Assembly (NCBI RefSeq): GCF_003574965.1
Contig: NZ_CP032317.1
Coordinates: forward strand, 992,001 to 1,056,000
From: Hymenobacter oligotrophus
GTDB lineage: Bacteria; Bacteroidota; Bacteroidia; Cytophagales; Hymenobacteraceae
DNA: 64,000 nt
Reading direction: 5' to 3'
Shown: positions 38,749 to 48,396 of the stretch, one piece after another
Layout: each line of letters opens with the position of its first letter
Position numbering within the stretch: the first letter of the stretch is position 1
Notes under the pieces: generated by a model
The model's input: the letters and a program-made list of their open reading frames with translations, nothing else
Told to the model about the DNA's origin: nothing
Database searches by the model: none
Made by a program: the position numbers and the translations under genes

Positions 38749-39131
38749 AAGCTGCAGCAAATCAGCGTGAGTAGTGGTAATACGGGGCCGGCGTGGCCGA
38801 AGATGAAGGCAGCCGCGAATTGGCCGATGGCAGCCGCGTTGGTCGCAAAAAACGTAAAAAAACTCCGCAAGTAATTGCCGGTGAAGTCGCACTGACCGGG
38901 CAGCGGCCATTGACTATGCCTGTGCCAGCTGCCTGGGGCCAAACCAGGCCGACTCACCTAGGGCAAGGGGCGGGGCTGAAGCCGGTTATCATAGGTGCGG
39001 GCTGCCTGTGCGGCGGGTCTGCTGTACCGTGGCCGGAGGGTTGTACGCCGCTGCGAATTTGAGCCCTTGCGCAACTCGCAGGCTGCAAGCGCAGTACTAT
39101 GTTGATTGTTCAACCAAAACACATTCCCACC
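38749..39131. other. Divergent intergenic region, fbp/low-complexity gene
   Basis: 383 bases between divergent genes. One CCTAGG (38958) is present; no exact promoter box and no gene were recognised. Confidence 0.5.
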
Positions 39132-40019
39132 ATGGCTAATTACGATCGGCACCGTGATGAAGACCGCGACAACCGCGGCCGCAATCAGTACTCGGATTAC
39201 CAGAATCGGGACCGCAGCCGCTTCGGCGACGACCAATACCAGCGTGGCCAGAACCAGCAAGGCAGCGGGCGCTACAACCAGTCGGATGACGACGACAACA
39301 CCCGCGGCGTAAGCGGCCGCTACGGCTACAGCTCGGGCTCGTCATCGTCGTCGTACGAGGGGCAGCGTGGCGGTGGCTACGGCCAAGGCCAGCCCCGCGA
39401 CCTAGGGCGCTACGGCAACCAAAGCGGCATGCAAGGCAGCCAAGGCTACTCGGGCCGCAACAGCATGAGCAACTACGACCGCGACGACTACGGCCGCGGC
39501 ATGAGCAACCGCCACGACGATTACAACCGCGGCAGCATGGGCGGCTACGACAACGACCGGCGGAGCGGAAACGCCTCGTCGTACGGCAGCTCGTCGGGCT
39601 ATGACCGCTCCAACTACGGTTCGTCGCAGAGCTACGGCTCGGGCAGCAATTACGCGGGCGGCTACGGCAACCAGAACCGTTACGGCAACTCGGGCAGCAT
39701 GCAGCAGGGGGGCTATGACAACCAAAGCGGCATGGACCAAGGCAGGAGGAATTATGGCTCGGCCGACGACTACAACCGCGGCAATATGAGCAACCGCGGC
39801 ATGGGCAACTACGGCAGCAGCAACACCGGCGGCATGGGCTCGGGCCGCTCCAACTACGGCAACGACTACATCGATTCGAACTACGACGAAAACAGCCGTT
39901 ACCGCACCAACCGCGACCACGACAACTACGACCGCGACAACGACCGGGGCGAACACCGCGGTTTTTTTGGGCGCATCGCCGATTGGTTTGAGAGCGACGA
40001 CGACCGCAACCGCCGCTAA
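39132..40019 (+). CDS. Low-complexity Gly/Tyr/Asn/Ser/Arg/Asp protein
   Basis: A 295-residue protein made almost entirely of Gly, Tyr, Asn, Ser, Arg, Asp and Gln, with recurring NYGSS, GYDNQSG, YDRDDYGRG-like units and no hydrophobic core; it should be intrinsically disordered. Only the last 25 residues (RGFFGRIADWFESDDDRNRR) look like a folded amphipathic tail. There is no signal peptide. The composition of aromatic and Arg stickers with Gly/Ser spacers resembles condensate-forming proteins, but this is inference, and no function is known. The opposite strand holds long open frames, which are shadows of the repetitive codons. It ends at a perfect terminator. Confidence 0.75.
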   Translation: MANYDRHRDEDRDNRGRNQYSDYQNRDRSRFGDDQYQRGQNQQGSGRYNQSDDDDNTRGVSGRYGYSSGSSSSSYEGQRGGGYGQGQPRDLGRYGNQSGMQGSQGYSGRNSMSNYDRDDYGRGMSNRHDDYNRGSMGGYDNDRRSGNASSYGSSSGYDRSNYGSSQSYGSGSNYAGGYGNQNRYGNSGSMQQGGYDNQSGMDQGRRNYGSADDYNRGNMSNRGMGNYGSSNTGGMGSGRSNYGNDYIDSNYDENSRYRTNRDHDNYDRDNDRGEHRGFFGRIADWFESDDDRNRR

Positions 40020-40044
40020 GCCGCCGGTCGCAAGCCAAATAAAG

Positions 40045-40075
40045 AAAGGCCCGGGCAATTGCCCGGGCCTTTTTG
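40045..40075 (+). terminator. Terminator after the low-complexity gene
   Basis: AAAGGCCCGGGCAA (40045-40058) and TTGCCCGGGCCTTT (40059-40072) form a perfect 28-base palindrome followed by more Ts. Confidence 0.9.
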
Positions 40076-40304
40076 CGTGTTGCTGAGCTAAGAGCTAGGT
40101 ATCACCTAGGGGCCTGGTGCGGCGGCGCATCAAACCCCGTAAAATTCAACGCCCCATCGGCCGAAGCCGACAGGGCGCGAAAGAATAGTTTTGGTGCCGT
40201 AAAGGTAAGCAAAGATTCGGAAGCCGCAACCCGGCCTTGTGCGGCGCTTTGTACGGCGGGTTTTGCGTTACTTCGTGCTTCCGATCATTGTTCGGCACAC
40301 GTGC

Positions 40305-41534
40305 ATGCAGCTTGTTGAAGTAAGTACGCCGGCCCACGCCCGCGAATTTTTGGAGTTTCCGCCCCGCGTTATCTACGCCCACGACCCGAACTACATCCGC
40401 CCGCTCGATCAGGATGTAAACGCGGTGTTCGACCCGGCCAAAAACAAGCTGCTGCGCAACGGCGAATGCCAGCGCTGGTTGCTGCTCAACCACGCCGGCC
40501 AGACCATCGGCCGGGTGGCGGCCTTTATCAACCGCGAGGCCGCTTTTCCGGCCGAGCCGGAGCCCAGCGCACCCGATTCTGCCGACCAGGCACCGGCTTC
40601 TTCTACAAAAGGCATCTTCCGCAAGATGGGCGGCATGGGCTTCTTCGAATGCATCGACGACCAGGCCGCGGCCAATGTGCTGCTCGATGCCTGCCGCGAC
40701 TGGTTGGCCGCCCGCGGCATCGAGGGCATGGATGGCCCCATCAACTTCGGCGACCGGGACAAGTGGTGGGGGGTGCTCACGCAGAACTTCGGCTCGCCCA
40801 TTTACGGAGCTAGCTACAACCCCGCCTACTACGAGCCGCTGCTGCGCACCTACGGGTTCCAGACGTTTTACAAGCAGGTAACGTATTCTCGCTCCGTGGC
40901 AGGCGAGCTGCACCCCTCCATCATGAAACGGGCCGAGCGCATTGCCCACGACCCGCGCTACGAGTTTCGGCACATGCGCCGGCGCGAGTGGCGCAAGTAC
41001 GCGGCCGACTTCCGCGACGTGTACAACAAAGCCTGGGTAAAGCACGGCGTCAAGCCCATGTCGGAGGAAGCCTCGGTAAAGATCATGAAGAGCATGCTCG
41101 GCATTCTCGACGAGAAGCTGGTGTGGTTTGGCTACTACGACAAACAACCGATTTCCTTTTTCATCAGCCTGCCCGAAATCAACGAGGTTTTGCGCCGCTT
41201 CAACGGCAAGCTGGGGTGGTGGCAGAAAATCCAGTTCAAATACCACCAGCTGCGCAAAACCGTGAAGACCATGTTTGGGGTGGTGTTTGGGGTAGTGCCC
41301 GAACACCAACGCAAGGGCGTGGAGGCCGCTATGGTCTACGAATCGGCGCTGGTGATTCAGAAGCCCGGCGGCTTGCCCTACACCCACACTGTGCTGAATT
41401 GGATCGGCGACTTCAACCCAAAAATGATGTCGGTAGTGGAGCTGCTCGGCGCCACGCCCTGGCGCGAGCACCACACCTTGCGTTACTACTTCGACCGCAC
41501 CCGTCCCTTTGAGCGGCACCCTGTCATCGACTAA
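40305..41534 (+). CDS. GNAT-like acyltransferase-fold protein
   Basis: A 409-residue protein with no signal peptide. The sequence (GRVAAFINREAAF, FFECIDDQAAANVLLDACRDWLAARGIEGMDGPINFGDRDKWWGVL, YNPAYYEPLLRTYGFQTFYKQ, VPEHQRKGVEAAMVYESAL) reads as an acyl-CoA N-acyltransferase (GNAT) fold with two halves; PEHQRKGVEAAMVYE has the acceptor-loop pattern Q/R-x-x-G-x-G/A. Substrate unknown. The frame extends upstream to 40239, but the segment there is Arg-rich and poorly conserved in character, so the ATG at 40305 is preferred. It is followed after 80 bases by an HD-domain gene on the same strand. Confidence 0.7.
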   Translation: MQLVEVSTPAHAREFLEFPPRVIYAHDPNYIRPLDQDVNAVFDPAKNKLLRNGECQRWLLLNHAGQTIGRVAAFINREAAFPAEPEPSAPDSADQAPASSTKGIFRKMGGMGFFECIDDQAAANVLLDACRDWLAARGIEGMDGPINFGDRDKWWGVLTQNFGSPIYGASYNPAYYEPLLRTYGFQTFYKQVTYSRSVAGELHPSIMKRAERIAHDPRYEFRHMRRREWRKYAADFRDVYNKAWVKHGVKPMSEEASVKIMKSMLGILDEKLVWFGYYDKQPISFFISLPEINEVLRRFNGKLGWWQKIQFKYHQLRKTVKTMFGVVFGVVPEHQRKGVEAAMVYESALVIQKPGGLPYTHTVLNWIGDFNPKMMSVVELLGATPWREHHTLRYYFDRTRPFERHPVID

Positions 41535-41536
41535 GC

Positions 41537-41575
41537 CCTAGGTGCCCGGTGCATGCGGCGGCCTGGCCACCTAGG
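41537..41575. repeat. CCTAGGTG inverted repeat
   Basis: CCTAGGTG (41537-41544) and CACCTAGG (41568-41575) are exact complements in the short gap before the HD gene. Confidence 0.65.
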
Positions 41576-41614
41576 CCGGCCGGTGCCACCGGTGCCCCCA
41601 CAACTGTTACTTGC

Positions 41615-42289
41615 ATGCACGCACTTGCTCCCGATGAGCTGATTACGCGCACCGCCGCGTTTGTCGAAGAGAAATTTGCCTTCGAGGGCTCCGGCCACGA
41701 TTGGGCGCACATCCGCCGGGTATGGCTGGGCGCGCGCGCATTTGCCCGGGCCGAAGGGGCCGATACCCTCGTAACCGAACTAGCCGCCCTGCTCCACGAC
41801 ATTGCCGATTGGAAGTTCCACGGCGGCGACGAAGAAGCCGGACCTAGGGCCGCGCACGCTTGGCTTAGCAGCCTAGGTGCCGATGAGGCGTTGATAGCCC
41901 GCGTCGAGCAGATCATTCGGGAGGTTTCGTTTAAGGGCGCCGGCGTGGCCACGCCCGCCAGCACCCCCGAGGCTGCCTGCGTGCAGGATGCCGACCGCCT
42001 CGATGCCATCGGGGCCATTGGCGTGGCGCGGGCGTTTGCCTACGGCGGGCACAAGGGCCGCGCCCTGCACGACCCCAGCGTACCGCCCGTGCAGCACGGG
42101 ACATTCGCCGAGTACAAAAACAACGGCGGCCCCACCATCAACCATTTCTACGAAAAGCTCTTGCACCTGCGCGAGCGGCTTCATACCGCCGCGGCCCGCC
42201 GCGTGGCGGATGAGCGGCATGCTTTCATGGAGCAGTTCCTGGCGCAGTTTCTGCGGGAGTGGGAGGGAAGCGACTTGGAACGTGAATAA
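41615..42289 (+). CDS. HD-domain phosphohydrolase
   Basis: A 224-residue cytosolic protein of the HD superfamily (YedJ-like). The metal ligands are visible as GSGHDWAHIRRVWLGAR (His and Asp pair), LAALLHDIADWKFH (the HD motif) and DRLDAIGAIGVARAF. Such proteins hydrolyse phosphate bonds in nucleotides or other metabolites; the substrate is unknown. The ATG at 41615 is preferred because the upstream extension is Pro/Ala-rich and runs through the CCTAGG repeat. It is probably cotranscribed with the upstream GNAT-like gene. Confidence 0.88.
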   Translation: MHALAPDELITRTAAFVEEKFAFEGSGHDWAHIRRVWLGARAFARAEGADTLVTELAALLHDIADWKFHGGDEEAGPRAAHAWLSSLGADEALIARVEQIIREVSFKGAGVATPASTPEAACVQDADRLDAIGAIGVARAFAYGGHKGRALHDPSVPPVQHGTFAEYKNNGGPTINHFYEKLLHLRERLHTAAARRVADERHAFMEQFLAQFLREWEGSDLERE

Positions 42290-42353
42290 AAAGCCTGTTT
42301 ATATCCAATTAACCGGCACAAAACCGGGTGTTTTTGCGTTGTTTTGTCGCAAG

Positions 42354-42602
42354 ATGAAAATGGACTTTCGTTTGATTCGGCTTGGCTTGGTGCCCGGTAT
42401 GTTGCTGCTTGCGCTGCTGGCCGGCTGCCGCACTTGCCCCATGGTTTCGTGCCACGTGCGCAAGGTGCACTACCACAACCAAGTGAAGTACCGCGGGCAA
42501 CCGATCTACAAAAAGCAAAACCCCTCGATCGGTGAAAAGATCAAAGTGCACAACCAGCCCGACGGTAAAATGCACAACAACCGTAGCAAGCCAAAACCGT
42601 GA
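42354..42602 (+). CDS. Small lipoprotein
   Basis: An 82-residue protein whose first 25 residues end in LLAGC (Cys25), a good lipobox, after a hydrophobic stretch (GLVPGMLLLALLAGC). The mature part is short and basic (RKVHYHNQVKYRGQPIYKK, then KPKP at the end) with several Cys and His in the first part. No family is recognised; Bacteroidota genomes carry many such small lipoproteins of unknown role. It is 64 bases after the HD gene and 111 bases before gyrA on the same strand. Confidence 0.7.
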   Translation: MKMDFRLIRLGLVPGMLLLALLAGCRTCPMVSCHVRKVHYHNQVKYRGQPIYKKQNPSIGEKIKVHNQPDGKMHNNRSKPKP

Positions 42603-42713
42603 TTACGCTAGGAAAAACGGCTTTTTTTCGGTATCTTGCCCTCTTAAATCCAACTTTAAACCGGGCGCCGCAACCTCAACAGTAAGAGGCGCGGTGGCCT
42701 TTCGTTTTGTCTA

Positions 42714-45263
42714 ATGGCTGAAGGCGAAAAGATTATTCCCATCAACATTGAGGACGAGATGCGCGGCGCGTACATCGACTACTCGATGTCCGTTATCATC
42801 TCGCGTGCCTTGCCCGATGTGCGCGACGGCCTGAAGCCGGTGCACCGCCGTGTGCTTTACGGCATGAGCGAGCTGGGCGTATCCTACAACAAGGCATACA
42901 AGAAAAGCGCCCGTATCGTAGGGGAGGTGCTGGGTAAGTATCACCCGCACGGCGACTCCTCGGTATACGACACCATGGTGCGCATGGCGCAGGATTGGTC
43001 GTTGCGCTACCCGCTCGTCGATGGCCAGGGCAACTTCGGCTCCATCGACGGCGACTCGCCGGCGGCCATGCGTTACACCGAAGCCCGCCTCAAGCGCTTG
43101 GCCGATGAGCTGCTCGGCGACTTGGACAAGGACACGGTTGATTTCCAGGCTAACTTCGACGACTCGCTCGAGGAGCCCTCGGTAATGCCCGCCAAATTCC
43201 CGAACCTGCTGGTCAACGGCTCGTCGGGTATTGCCGTGGGTATGGCCACCAACATGGCGCCGCACAACCTCACGGAGGTAGTGGACGGCATCGTGGCTTA
43301 CTTGGCCAACCCCGAGATTACCGTGCAGGAGCTGATGGAGTACGTGAAGGCTCCGGACTTCCCTACGGGTGGTGTCATTTACGGTTACGAAGGCGTACGC
43401 CAGGCCCTGGAAACGGGCCGGGGCCGCATCGTAATGCGCGCCAAAACGCACTTCGAAACCACGCCCACCGGCAAGGAGCAAATCATCGTTACCGAGGTTC
43501 CCTATATGGTGAACAAGGCGGCAATGATTCAGCGCACGGCCGAGCTGATCAACGAGAAAAAGATCGAGGGCATTTCGGACCTGCGCGACGAGTCGGACCG
43601 CGACGGTTTGCGCGTGGTGTACGACCTTAAGCGCGATGCTGTGCCACAGGTGGTGTTGAACAACCTGTTCAAGTACACCCAGCTGCAGTCGACGTTCGGC
43701 GTGAACAACGTGGCCCTGGTAAAAGGCCGCCCCATGACGCTGAACCTGCGCGATTTGATCGTGCACTTCGTGGAGCACCGCAGCGAGGTTATCATCCGCC
43801 GCACCAAGTTTGAGCTGGCCGAAGCCCAGAAGCGTGCCCACATCCTGGAGGGCCTGCTGATTGCGCTCGACCACCTCGACGAGGTTATTGCTCTCATTCG
43901 TTCGTCGCGCGACCCGGAACTGGCCCGTGCGCAGCTCATCGAGCGGTTTGCCTTGAGCGACGTGCAGGCCCGCGCGATTCTGGACATGCGTTTGCAGCGC
44001 CTCACCGGCCTCGAGCGCGACAAGATCGTGAACGAGTACCAGGAGCTGATGAAGCTCATCGACCACCTGAAGGCCGTGCTGGACTCGCCCGAAATGCAGC
44101 GCGACATTATCCGGACCGAGCTGAGCGACATTCGCGACCGGTACGGCGACTCGCGCCGCACCGAAATCGAGTACGCCGGCGGCGACATCGACTTTGAGTC
44201 GCTGATTGCCGAGGAATCGATGGTAATCACCATCTCCAACGAAGGCTACATCAAGCGCACCTCGCTCGATGAGTACCGTGCCCAGGGCCGCGGTGGCCTA
44301 GGTTCGCGCGGCGCTTCATCGAAGGAGGCCGACTTCACCGAGCACCTGTTTGTGGCATCCACCCACGACTTCCTGTTGCTCTTCACCGAAGGCGGCCGCT
44401 TGTACTGGATCAAAGCCTACGAACTGCCCGAGGGCGGTAAAGCAGCCAAAGGTCGTCCGATTCAGAACCTGATTCCGGAGTTGGCCAACGACCCGGTGCG
44501 TTCGGTACTGAACGTGCGCGATTTGCGCGACCCCGACTACGCCCAGAACAACTACCTGATGTTCTGCACGGAGCAGGGCACCGTGAAGAAAACCACGCTC
44601 GAGGCATACTCGCGCCCTCGTGCGGCCGGCATCAACGCCATCACCATCAACGAAGGCGACCGTCTGCTCGACGTGCAGCTCACGACGGGCAGCAGCGAGG
44701 TTATCCTGGCCTCCAAGCAAGGTCGAGCTGTTCGTTTTAACGAAGCCAATGTGCGCCCGATGGGCCGGACGGCGGCCGGTGTACGGGGTATCACCCTAGC
44801 CGAAGACGCGGACGACCGTGTGGTGGGTATGGTGTGCCTGGCCGACCCGAACAAGGAACTGCTGGTGGTATCGGAAACGGGTTACGGCAAGCGCAGCCCC
44901 ATCGACGACTACCGCATTACCAACCGCGGCGCCAAAGGGGTAAGCACCCTGAAGGTGACCGAGAAAACCGGCGCGCTTGTTGCCATTAAAGATGTCAACG
45001 ACGACGACGATCTGATGATCATCAACCGCTCGGGCATTACCATCCGTTTGCGCGTGGCTGATGTTCGCTCGATTGGCCGCGCCACGCAGGGCGTACGTCT
45101 GATCAAGATCAACGAAGGCGACGAGATTTCGTCGGTGGCGAAAGTAGCCGCCGAAGACAAAGAGCTGGAAGAGGCCGAGTTGGCCGTCGAACAGCAGGAG
45201 GGAAGCCCGCTGGAGCTGGCCTCCGAGCAACCCAACGATGTGGAAACCCTAGGTGCCGAGTAA
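42714..45263 (+). CDS. gyrA: DNA gyrase subunit A
   Basis: An 849-residue topoisomerase subunit that cleaves and rejoins DNA in the GyrA2GyrB2 complex. The N-terminus holds [29 protein letters not shown] and the quinolone pocket [20 protein letters not shown], with Ser82 and Asp86 (equivalent to E. coli Ser83 and Asp87), so a susceptible-type pocket. The catalytic Tyr121 is in [10 protein letters not shown]. The C-terminal beta-pinwheel starts near residue 500 and carries the GyrA box [11 protein letters not shown] hairpin overlaps the stop codon. ParC-like alternatives are unlikely because of the GyrA box. Confidence 0.96.
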   Translation: MAEGEKIIPINIEDEMRGAYIDYSMSVIISRALPDVRDGLKPVHRRVLYGMSELGVSYNKAYKKSARIVGEVLGKYHPHGDSSVYDTMVRMAQDWSLRYPLVDGQGNFGSIDGDSPAAMRYTEARLKRLADELLGDLDKDTVDFQANFDDSLEEPSVMPAKFPNLLVNGSSGIAVGMATNMAPHNLTEVVDGIVAYLANPEITVQELMEYVKAPDFPTGGVIYGYEGVRQALETGRGRIVMRAKTHFETTPTGKEQIIVTEVPYMVNKAAMIQRTAELINEKKIEGISDLRDESDRDGLRVVYDLKRDAVPQVVLNNLFKYTQLQSTFGVNNVALVKGRPMTLNLRDLIVHFVEHRSEVIIRRTKFELAEAQKRAHILEGLLIALDHLDEVIALIRSSRDPELARAQLIERFALSDVQARAILDMRLQRLTGLERDKIVNEYQELMKLIDHLKAVLDSPEMQRDIIRTELSDIRDRYGDSRRTEIEYAGGDIDFESLIAEESMVITISNEGYIKRTSLDEYRAQGRGGLGSRGASSKEADFTEHLFVASTHDFLLLFTEGGRLYWIKAYELPEGGKAAKGRPIQNLIPELANDPVRSVLNVRDLRDPDYAQNNYLMFCTEQGTVKKTTLEAYSRPRAAGINAITINEGDRLLDVQLTTGSSEVILASKQGRAVRFNEANVRPMGRTAAGVRGITLAEDADDRVVGMVCLADPNKELLVVSETGYGKRSPIDDYRITNRGAKGVSTLKVTEKTGALVAIKDVNDDDDLMIINRSGITIRLRVADVRSIGRATQGVRLIKINEGDEISSVAKVAAEDKELEEAELAVEQQEGSPLELASEQPNDVETLGAE

Positions 45264-45273
45264 CCCTCGGCAC
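45253..45273 (+). repeat. Hairpin spanning the gyrA stop codon
   Basis: GTGCCGAG (45253-45260) and CTCGGCAC (45266-45273) are exact complements, with the TAA stop in the 5-base loop. No T tract follows, so it is not a classic terminator. Confidence 0.6.
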
Positions 45274-45332
45274 TTGGGGCAACCCACAACCGCACTAAAC
45301 TTTCACCACAGTATTCTCTTCTTCCAACTGCT

Positions 45333-46454
45333 ATGAAGAAAACACTTCTGACGGTTCTGGCCGCGCTGGCTATTCAAGTGGCTTCGGCACAGAACTCGGC
45401 CGTTACCAATGCCATCCTCATGCAAAAGCAGGGCACGCTCGACAAGGCGCGCACTGAAATTGACAAGGCCATTACCCACGAAAAAACCAAGGACAAGGCC
45501 AAAACCTGGTACACCCGTGGCGAAATCTACGAGGGCATGGCCCAGAGCCCGATTTACGGCAAGGCGCTGCAACCCGGCGAAGGCACCAAAGTAGCGTTCG
45601 AATCGTATCAGAAAGCCATTGCGCTGGAAGGCAAAGACAGCGACTACGGCAAGCAGGCCACGCAGCGCCTCGAAAATATCTACGGCATCGCGTTGAACTC
45701 CGGCGTGGAAAGCTACAACGCGCAGAAGTACGACGACGCGTTGGCTTCGTACCGCATGGCGCAGCAGATTAAGCCGCAAGACACCACCGCTTTGCTGTAC
45801 GCTGCCTACGCCGCCGAGGCCAAGCAAGACCTAGGGCAGGCCAAGGAAAACTACGGCAAGCTGATGGCCATCAACTACAAGTCGCCGCAGATGTACGGCC
45901 GCTTGCTGCAAATTGCTCGCCAAGAGAAGAACGAAGCGGAAGCCAACAAAGTCATTCAGCAAGCTTTGGTTGCTTACCCGAACAACAAGCAGTTCTTGCT
46001 CGAAGATCTAAACATCGCTCTGAGCTCGGGCCGCGGGCCGCAGGCAATCGAGAAAATTCAGAAGGCCATTGCCGCCGATCCGAACAACTCGAACTTGTAC
46101 TCGGTGCTCGGCTCGGTACACGAGCAGAACAAGCAGCCGGAGCAAGCCTTGGCGGCTCACAAAAAAGCCGTTGAGCTAGACCCGAAGAACTTCGACTCGC
46201 AGTTCAACATCGGTGTTTATTACTTCAACAAAGGCGCCGATATCTTCAAAACCGTTAACAAGATGGATTTGAAGACTTACCAGGCCAAAGGCAAGACCAT
46301 GGAAGCCAACGGCAAGAAGTTTATGGAACAGGCTATTCCGTACTTCGAAACCGCCATGCAGCTCAACCCGAACGAAGCAGGCGTGCGCAACGCGCTTCAG
46401 AAAGCTTACACTAGCGTTGGCCGCAAAGCCGATGCTGAGAAGTTGATGAAATAG
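45333..46454 (+). CDS. Exported TPR protein
   Basis: A 373-residue protein with a signal peptide (MKKTLLTVLAALAIQVASAQN) followed by about eight tetratricopeptide repeats (KAKTWYTRGEIYEGMAQ, DTTALLYAAYAAEAKQDLGQAKENYGKL, NSNLYSVLGSVHEQNKQPEQALAAHKKAVEL, NPNEAGVRNALQKAYTSVG). It is probably periplasmic and works as a protein-binding scaffold; the client is unknown. It begins 69 bases after gyrA on the same strand and may be partly cotranscribed with it. It ends at a clear terminator, after which the AT-rich island begins. Confidence 0.88.
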   Translation: MKKTLLTVLAALAIQVASAQNSAVTNAILMQKQGTLDKARTEIDKAITHEKTKDKAKTWYTRGEIYEGMAQSPIYGKALQPGEGTKVAFESYQKAIALEGKDSDYGKQATQRLENIYGIALNSGVESYNAQKYDDALASYRMAQQIKPQDTTALLYAAYAAEAKQDLGQAKENYGKLMAINYKSPQMYGRLLQIARQEKNEAEANKVIQQALVAYPNNKQFLLEDLNIALSSGRGPQAIEKIQKAIAADPNNSNLYSVLGSVHEQNKQPEQALAAHKKAVELDPKNFDSQFNIGVYYFNKGADIFKTVNKMDLKTYQAKGKTMEANGKKFMEQAIPYFETAMQLNPNEAGVRNALQKAYTSVGRKADAEKLMK

Positions 46455-46467
46455 GGCCTAGGCCCGA

Positions 46468-46500
46468 AGCAGCCCAGTCGGTAAATTGGGCTGCTTTTTA
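46468..46500 (+). terminator. Terminator after the TPR gene
   Basis: GCAGCCCA (46469-46476) pairs with TGGGCTGC (46487-46494), followed by TTTTT. Confidence 0.85.
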
Positions 46501-47283
46501 AAAGCATTACTTAACATAATATAAATTATAACACTAATGTTATTTAGTTCATCTGGGGCTACTATTCGCTGTTTTACATGTCATTGGCATGTGTCGCTGC
46601 TCGTGCAGCTACTATGTTCATTGGTGTTGGATTCACTTTACACCTAATCTGTATCTATCTAGTCGCATTCTTTGGTTCGTTTCACCCTTGTTGTGTGTTG
46701 GAATTTGCGCTGGTCACTCAAGCCACGTTGGCTGGGCTCTTCTTTGAATTAATTGGCTAATCGCCATACGTTTTGTCTGTTAGATGAATACTCACGGCTT
46801 TTGACACCCGTGCTTGATGGAGTAGTTTGACACCCACCTGCAAGTCTGTTTAATCTGAGCTTACTTGTTTTTCAACCTTACTGAGCTAATTACCAATTTA
46901 CGTTCGGTTTCTTCAGGCTATTGTGACTTGATTTCTGCTTGGTCTGTGTGTCAAGCGGAGCATGGCCCCTTTTATTTAAGGCATTTTGCGCTTGTCTACA
47001 TCGATTACTTATTAGCAGGCATTAAAACGTATGCAGCAACCAATTGACTTAATAGACGGCGTTTATTCCTTATTAGACGGGCTGTGGTGCTAATCTCCCT
47101 CCTGCTTCCCGCCCTACGTTAGATAGATTTTTATTCTGTTACATGTATTCCTTTTGGGTATATATCATTTCTATACCCTATTAGCATATGAAAGTATAAA
47201 AAGCAAAAAATAGCATATAATTTTTATTACTTTTAGTGCTTTTTATTACTAATTTCCTTATATTTACTACCACACTATATAAT
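46501..47283. other. AT-rich island, 5' part, no supported gene
   Basis: About 780 bases of markedly lower GC than the flanks, with no CCTAGG. Two short frames (60 codons each, at 46578 and 46865) have no family signal and are probably chance. The last 130 bases before the gene at 47284 are extremely AT-rich and would make a strong but non-canonical promoter region. Confidence 0.6.
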
Positions 47284-48291
47284 ATGCCTAAGACCATAGA
47301 CTACCCCCGAACTACATACCTTTCAGCTTGGGAGGTCTCAGAAATCGTTGATGACACTGGTGGCAAGTGCTCTATTGACGCATGTGCCCGTAAGCTCAAC
47401 CGAAAAGTGAGCGGTAGCTTCAAGGCTATCCTGGGTTCGGCTGTTAAGTTTGGTTTACTTACCAGCAAACGAGAGATGCTTACAACCACCAATTTGTTTA
47501 GGCGGATAAAACACGCCTACGACAAACAGGAGGAGAAAATCTTTCATCGCGAGGCATTCTTGCATCCGCCGCTGTTCGCGCACATATGCCGCAAGTTTCG
47601 TAACCGCGAATTGCCCGTGCATATGTTTGATGTGATGCTGGTAAGGGAGTTTGGCGTAGAAGAAATCAACGCCCAAAACGTTGCACGAGCCTTCGTTGAA
47701 GGCGCTCGAATGGTTGATGTGCTAGACGAACGCAACATTATAGCCGACATCGACCAGATGGCCCAGGCCGTTCCGCGCAGGGATATTGCCAGCCCGGAGA
47801 TGAATTTGAATCTCTTCCGTCCGGATGAAGATAAACCGGCGTTGAGCCCGGCTGTTACTTCCGGCTACTCGAATGCTACCAGCACCGACGCGGTTTCAAG
47901 TTTGTTTGGACTAAGCCCGGGGGTAACTCCCGTGGCGCCGGCAGTACCGCCGCAGGTTGGAACAAGCAATGGCGTACCATATATGACGCCGTCGACGCAT
48001 GCGCAGGCTGCCTCCGCGAATGTCCGCGTGGGCAATACAATGGCAGCGGCACCTGCTACACAGACCGAGGCCCCAGTATATAATGCAGTGCCTGTAGCAA
48101 ACGCCGCTGTACCGCCCCAGCATGAACACGTACCTGCGATTGATACCGCGCCAGCAGAAACCCATTCCGCCTCTTATGCCATTCGGATTACGGGGCCTGG
48201 GTTGGACAGCCAGTTATCGGTGCAAGACGAAGCCGACTTAGCGATTGTGCATGCGCTCTTGGAAAAGATACGCAAGCACTTGCCTAGGTAG
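47284..48291 (+). CDS. Unrecognised protein with helix-turn-helix-like N-terminal half
   Basis: A 335-residue protein. Residues about 10-75 (YLSAWEVSEIVDDTGGKCSIDACARKLNRKVSGSFKAILGSAVKFGLL) and about 88-155 (FLHPPLFAHICRKFRNRELPVHMFDVMLVREFGVEEINAQNVARAFVEGARMVDVL) look like two winged-helix-type domains, similar in style to DUF5343. Residues about 175-290 are a Pro/Ala/Thr/Val linker. The tail (SYAIRITGPGLDSQLSVQDEADLAIVHALLEKIRKHLPR) is a short folded element. Its 5' part is AT-richer than the neighbours, suggesting acquisition by transfer, although its 3' end carries a CCTAGG. The start is the first ATG with family-like sequence; one upstream frame extension is hydrophobic and AT-rich. 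Confidence 0.65.
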   Translation: MPKTIDYPRTTYLSAWEVSEIVDDTGGKCSIDACARKLNRKVSGSFKAILGSAVKFGLLTSKREMLTTTNLFRRIKHAYDKQEEKIFHREAFLHPPLFAHICRKFRNRELPVHMFDVMLVREFGVEEINAQNVARAFVEGARMVDVLDERNIIADIDQMAQAVPRRDIASPEMNLNLFRPDEDKPALSPAVTSGYSNATSTDAVSSLFGLSPGVTPVAPAVPPQVGTSNGVPYMTPSTHAQAASANVRVGNTMAAAPATQTEAPVYNAVPVANAAVPPQHEHVPAIDTAPAETHSASYAIRITGPGLDSQLSVQDEADLAIVHALLEKIRKHLPR

Positions 48292-48396
48292 CCTACAGGG
48301 ACGTGAATAACCGGGGCGGCATGAATGGGCACTACCTACCCTACCGCCGCTCCATTCATTTACTCCTGGAACATTATTATGTTAAGCAGGGCGTTG

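Noticed and set aside
39136-40038. Long Arg/Cys- or Val-rich frames opposite the low-complexity gene
   Set aside because: Repetitive codons of the plus-strand gene keep both antisense frames open; the products have impossible compositions.
40146-41519. A 457-codon minus-strand frame opposite the GNAT-like gene
   Set aside because: Shadow frame rich in His, Val and Ala caused by high-GC codons of the real gene on the plus strand.
42711-44066. A 451-codon frame on the minus strand opposite gyrA
   Set aside because: It is a codon-pattern shadow of the gyrA gene, with no family signal of its own.
46578-47047. Two 60-codon frames in the AT-rich island
   Set aside because: Start and length are what chance gives in AT-rich DNA, and no domain or conserved context is seen.
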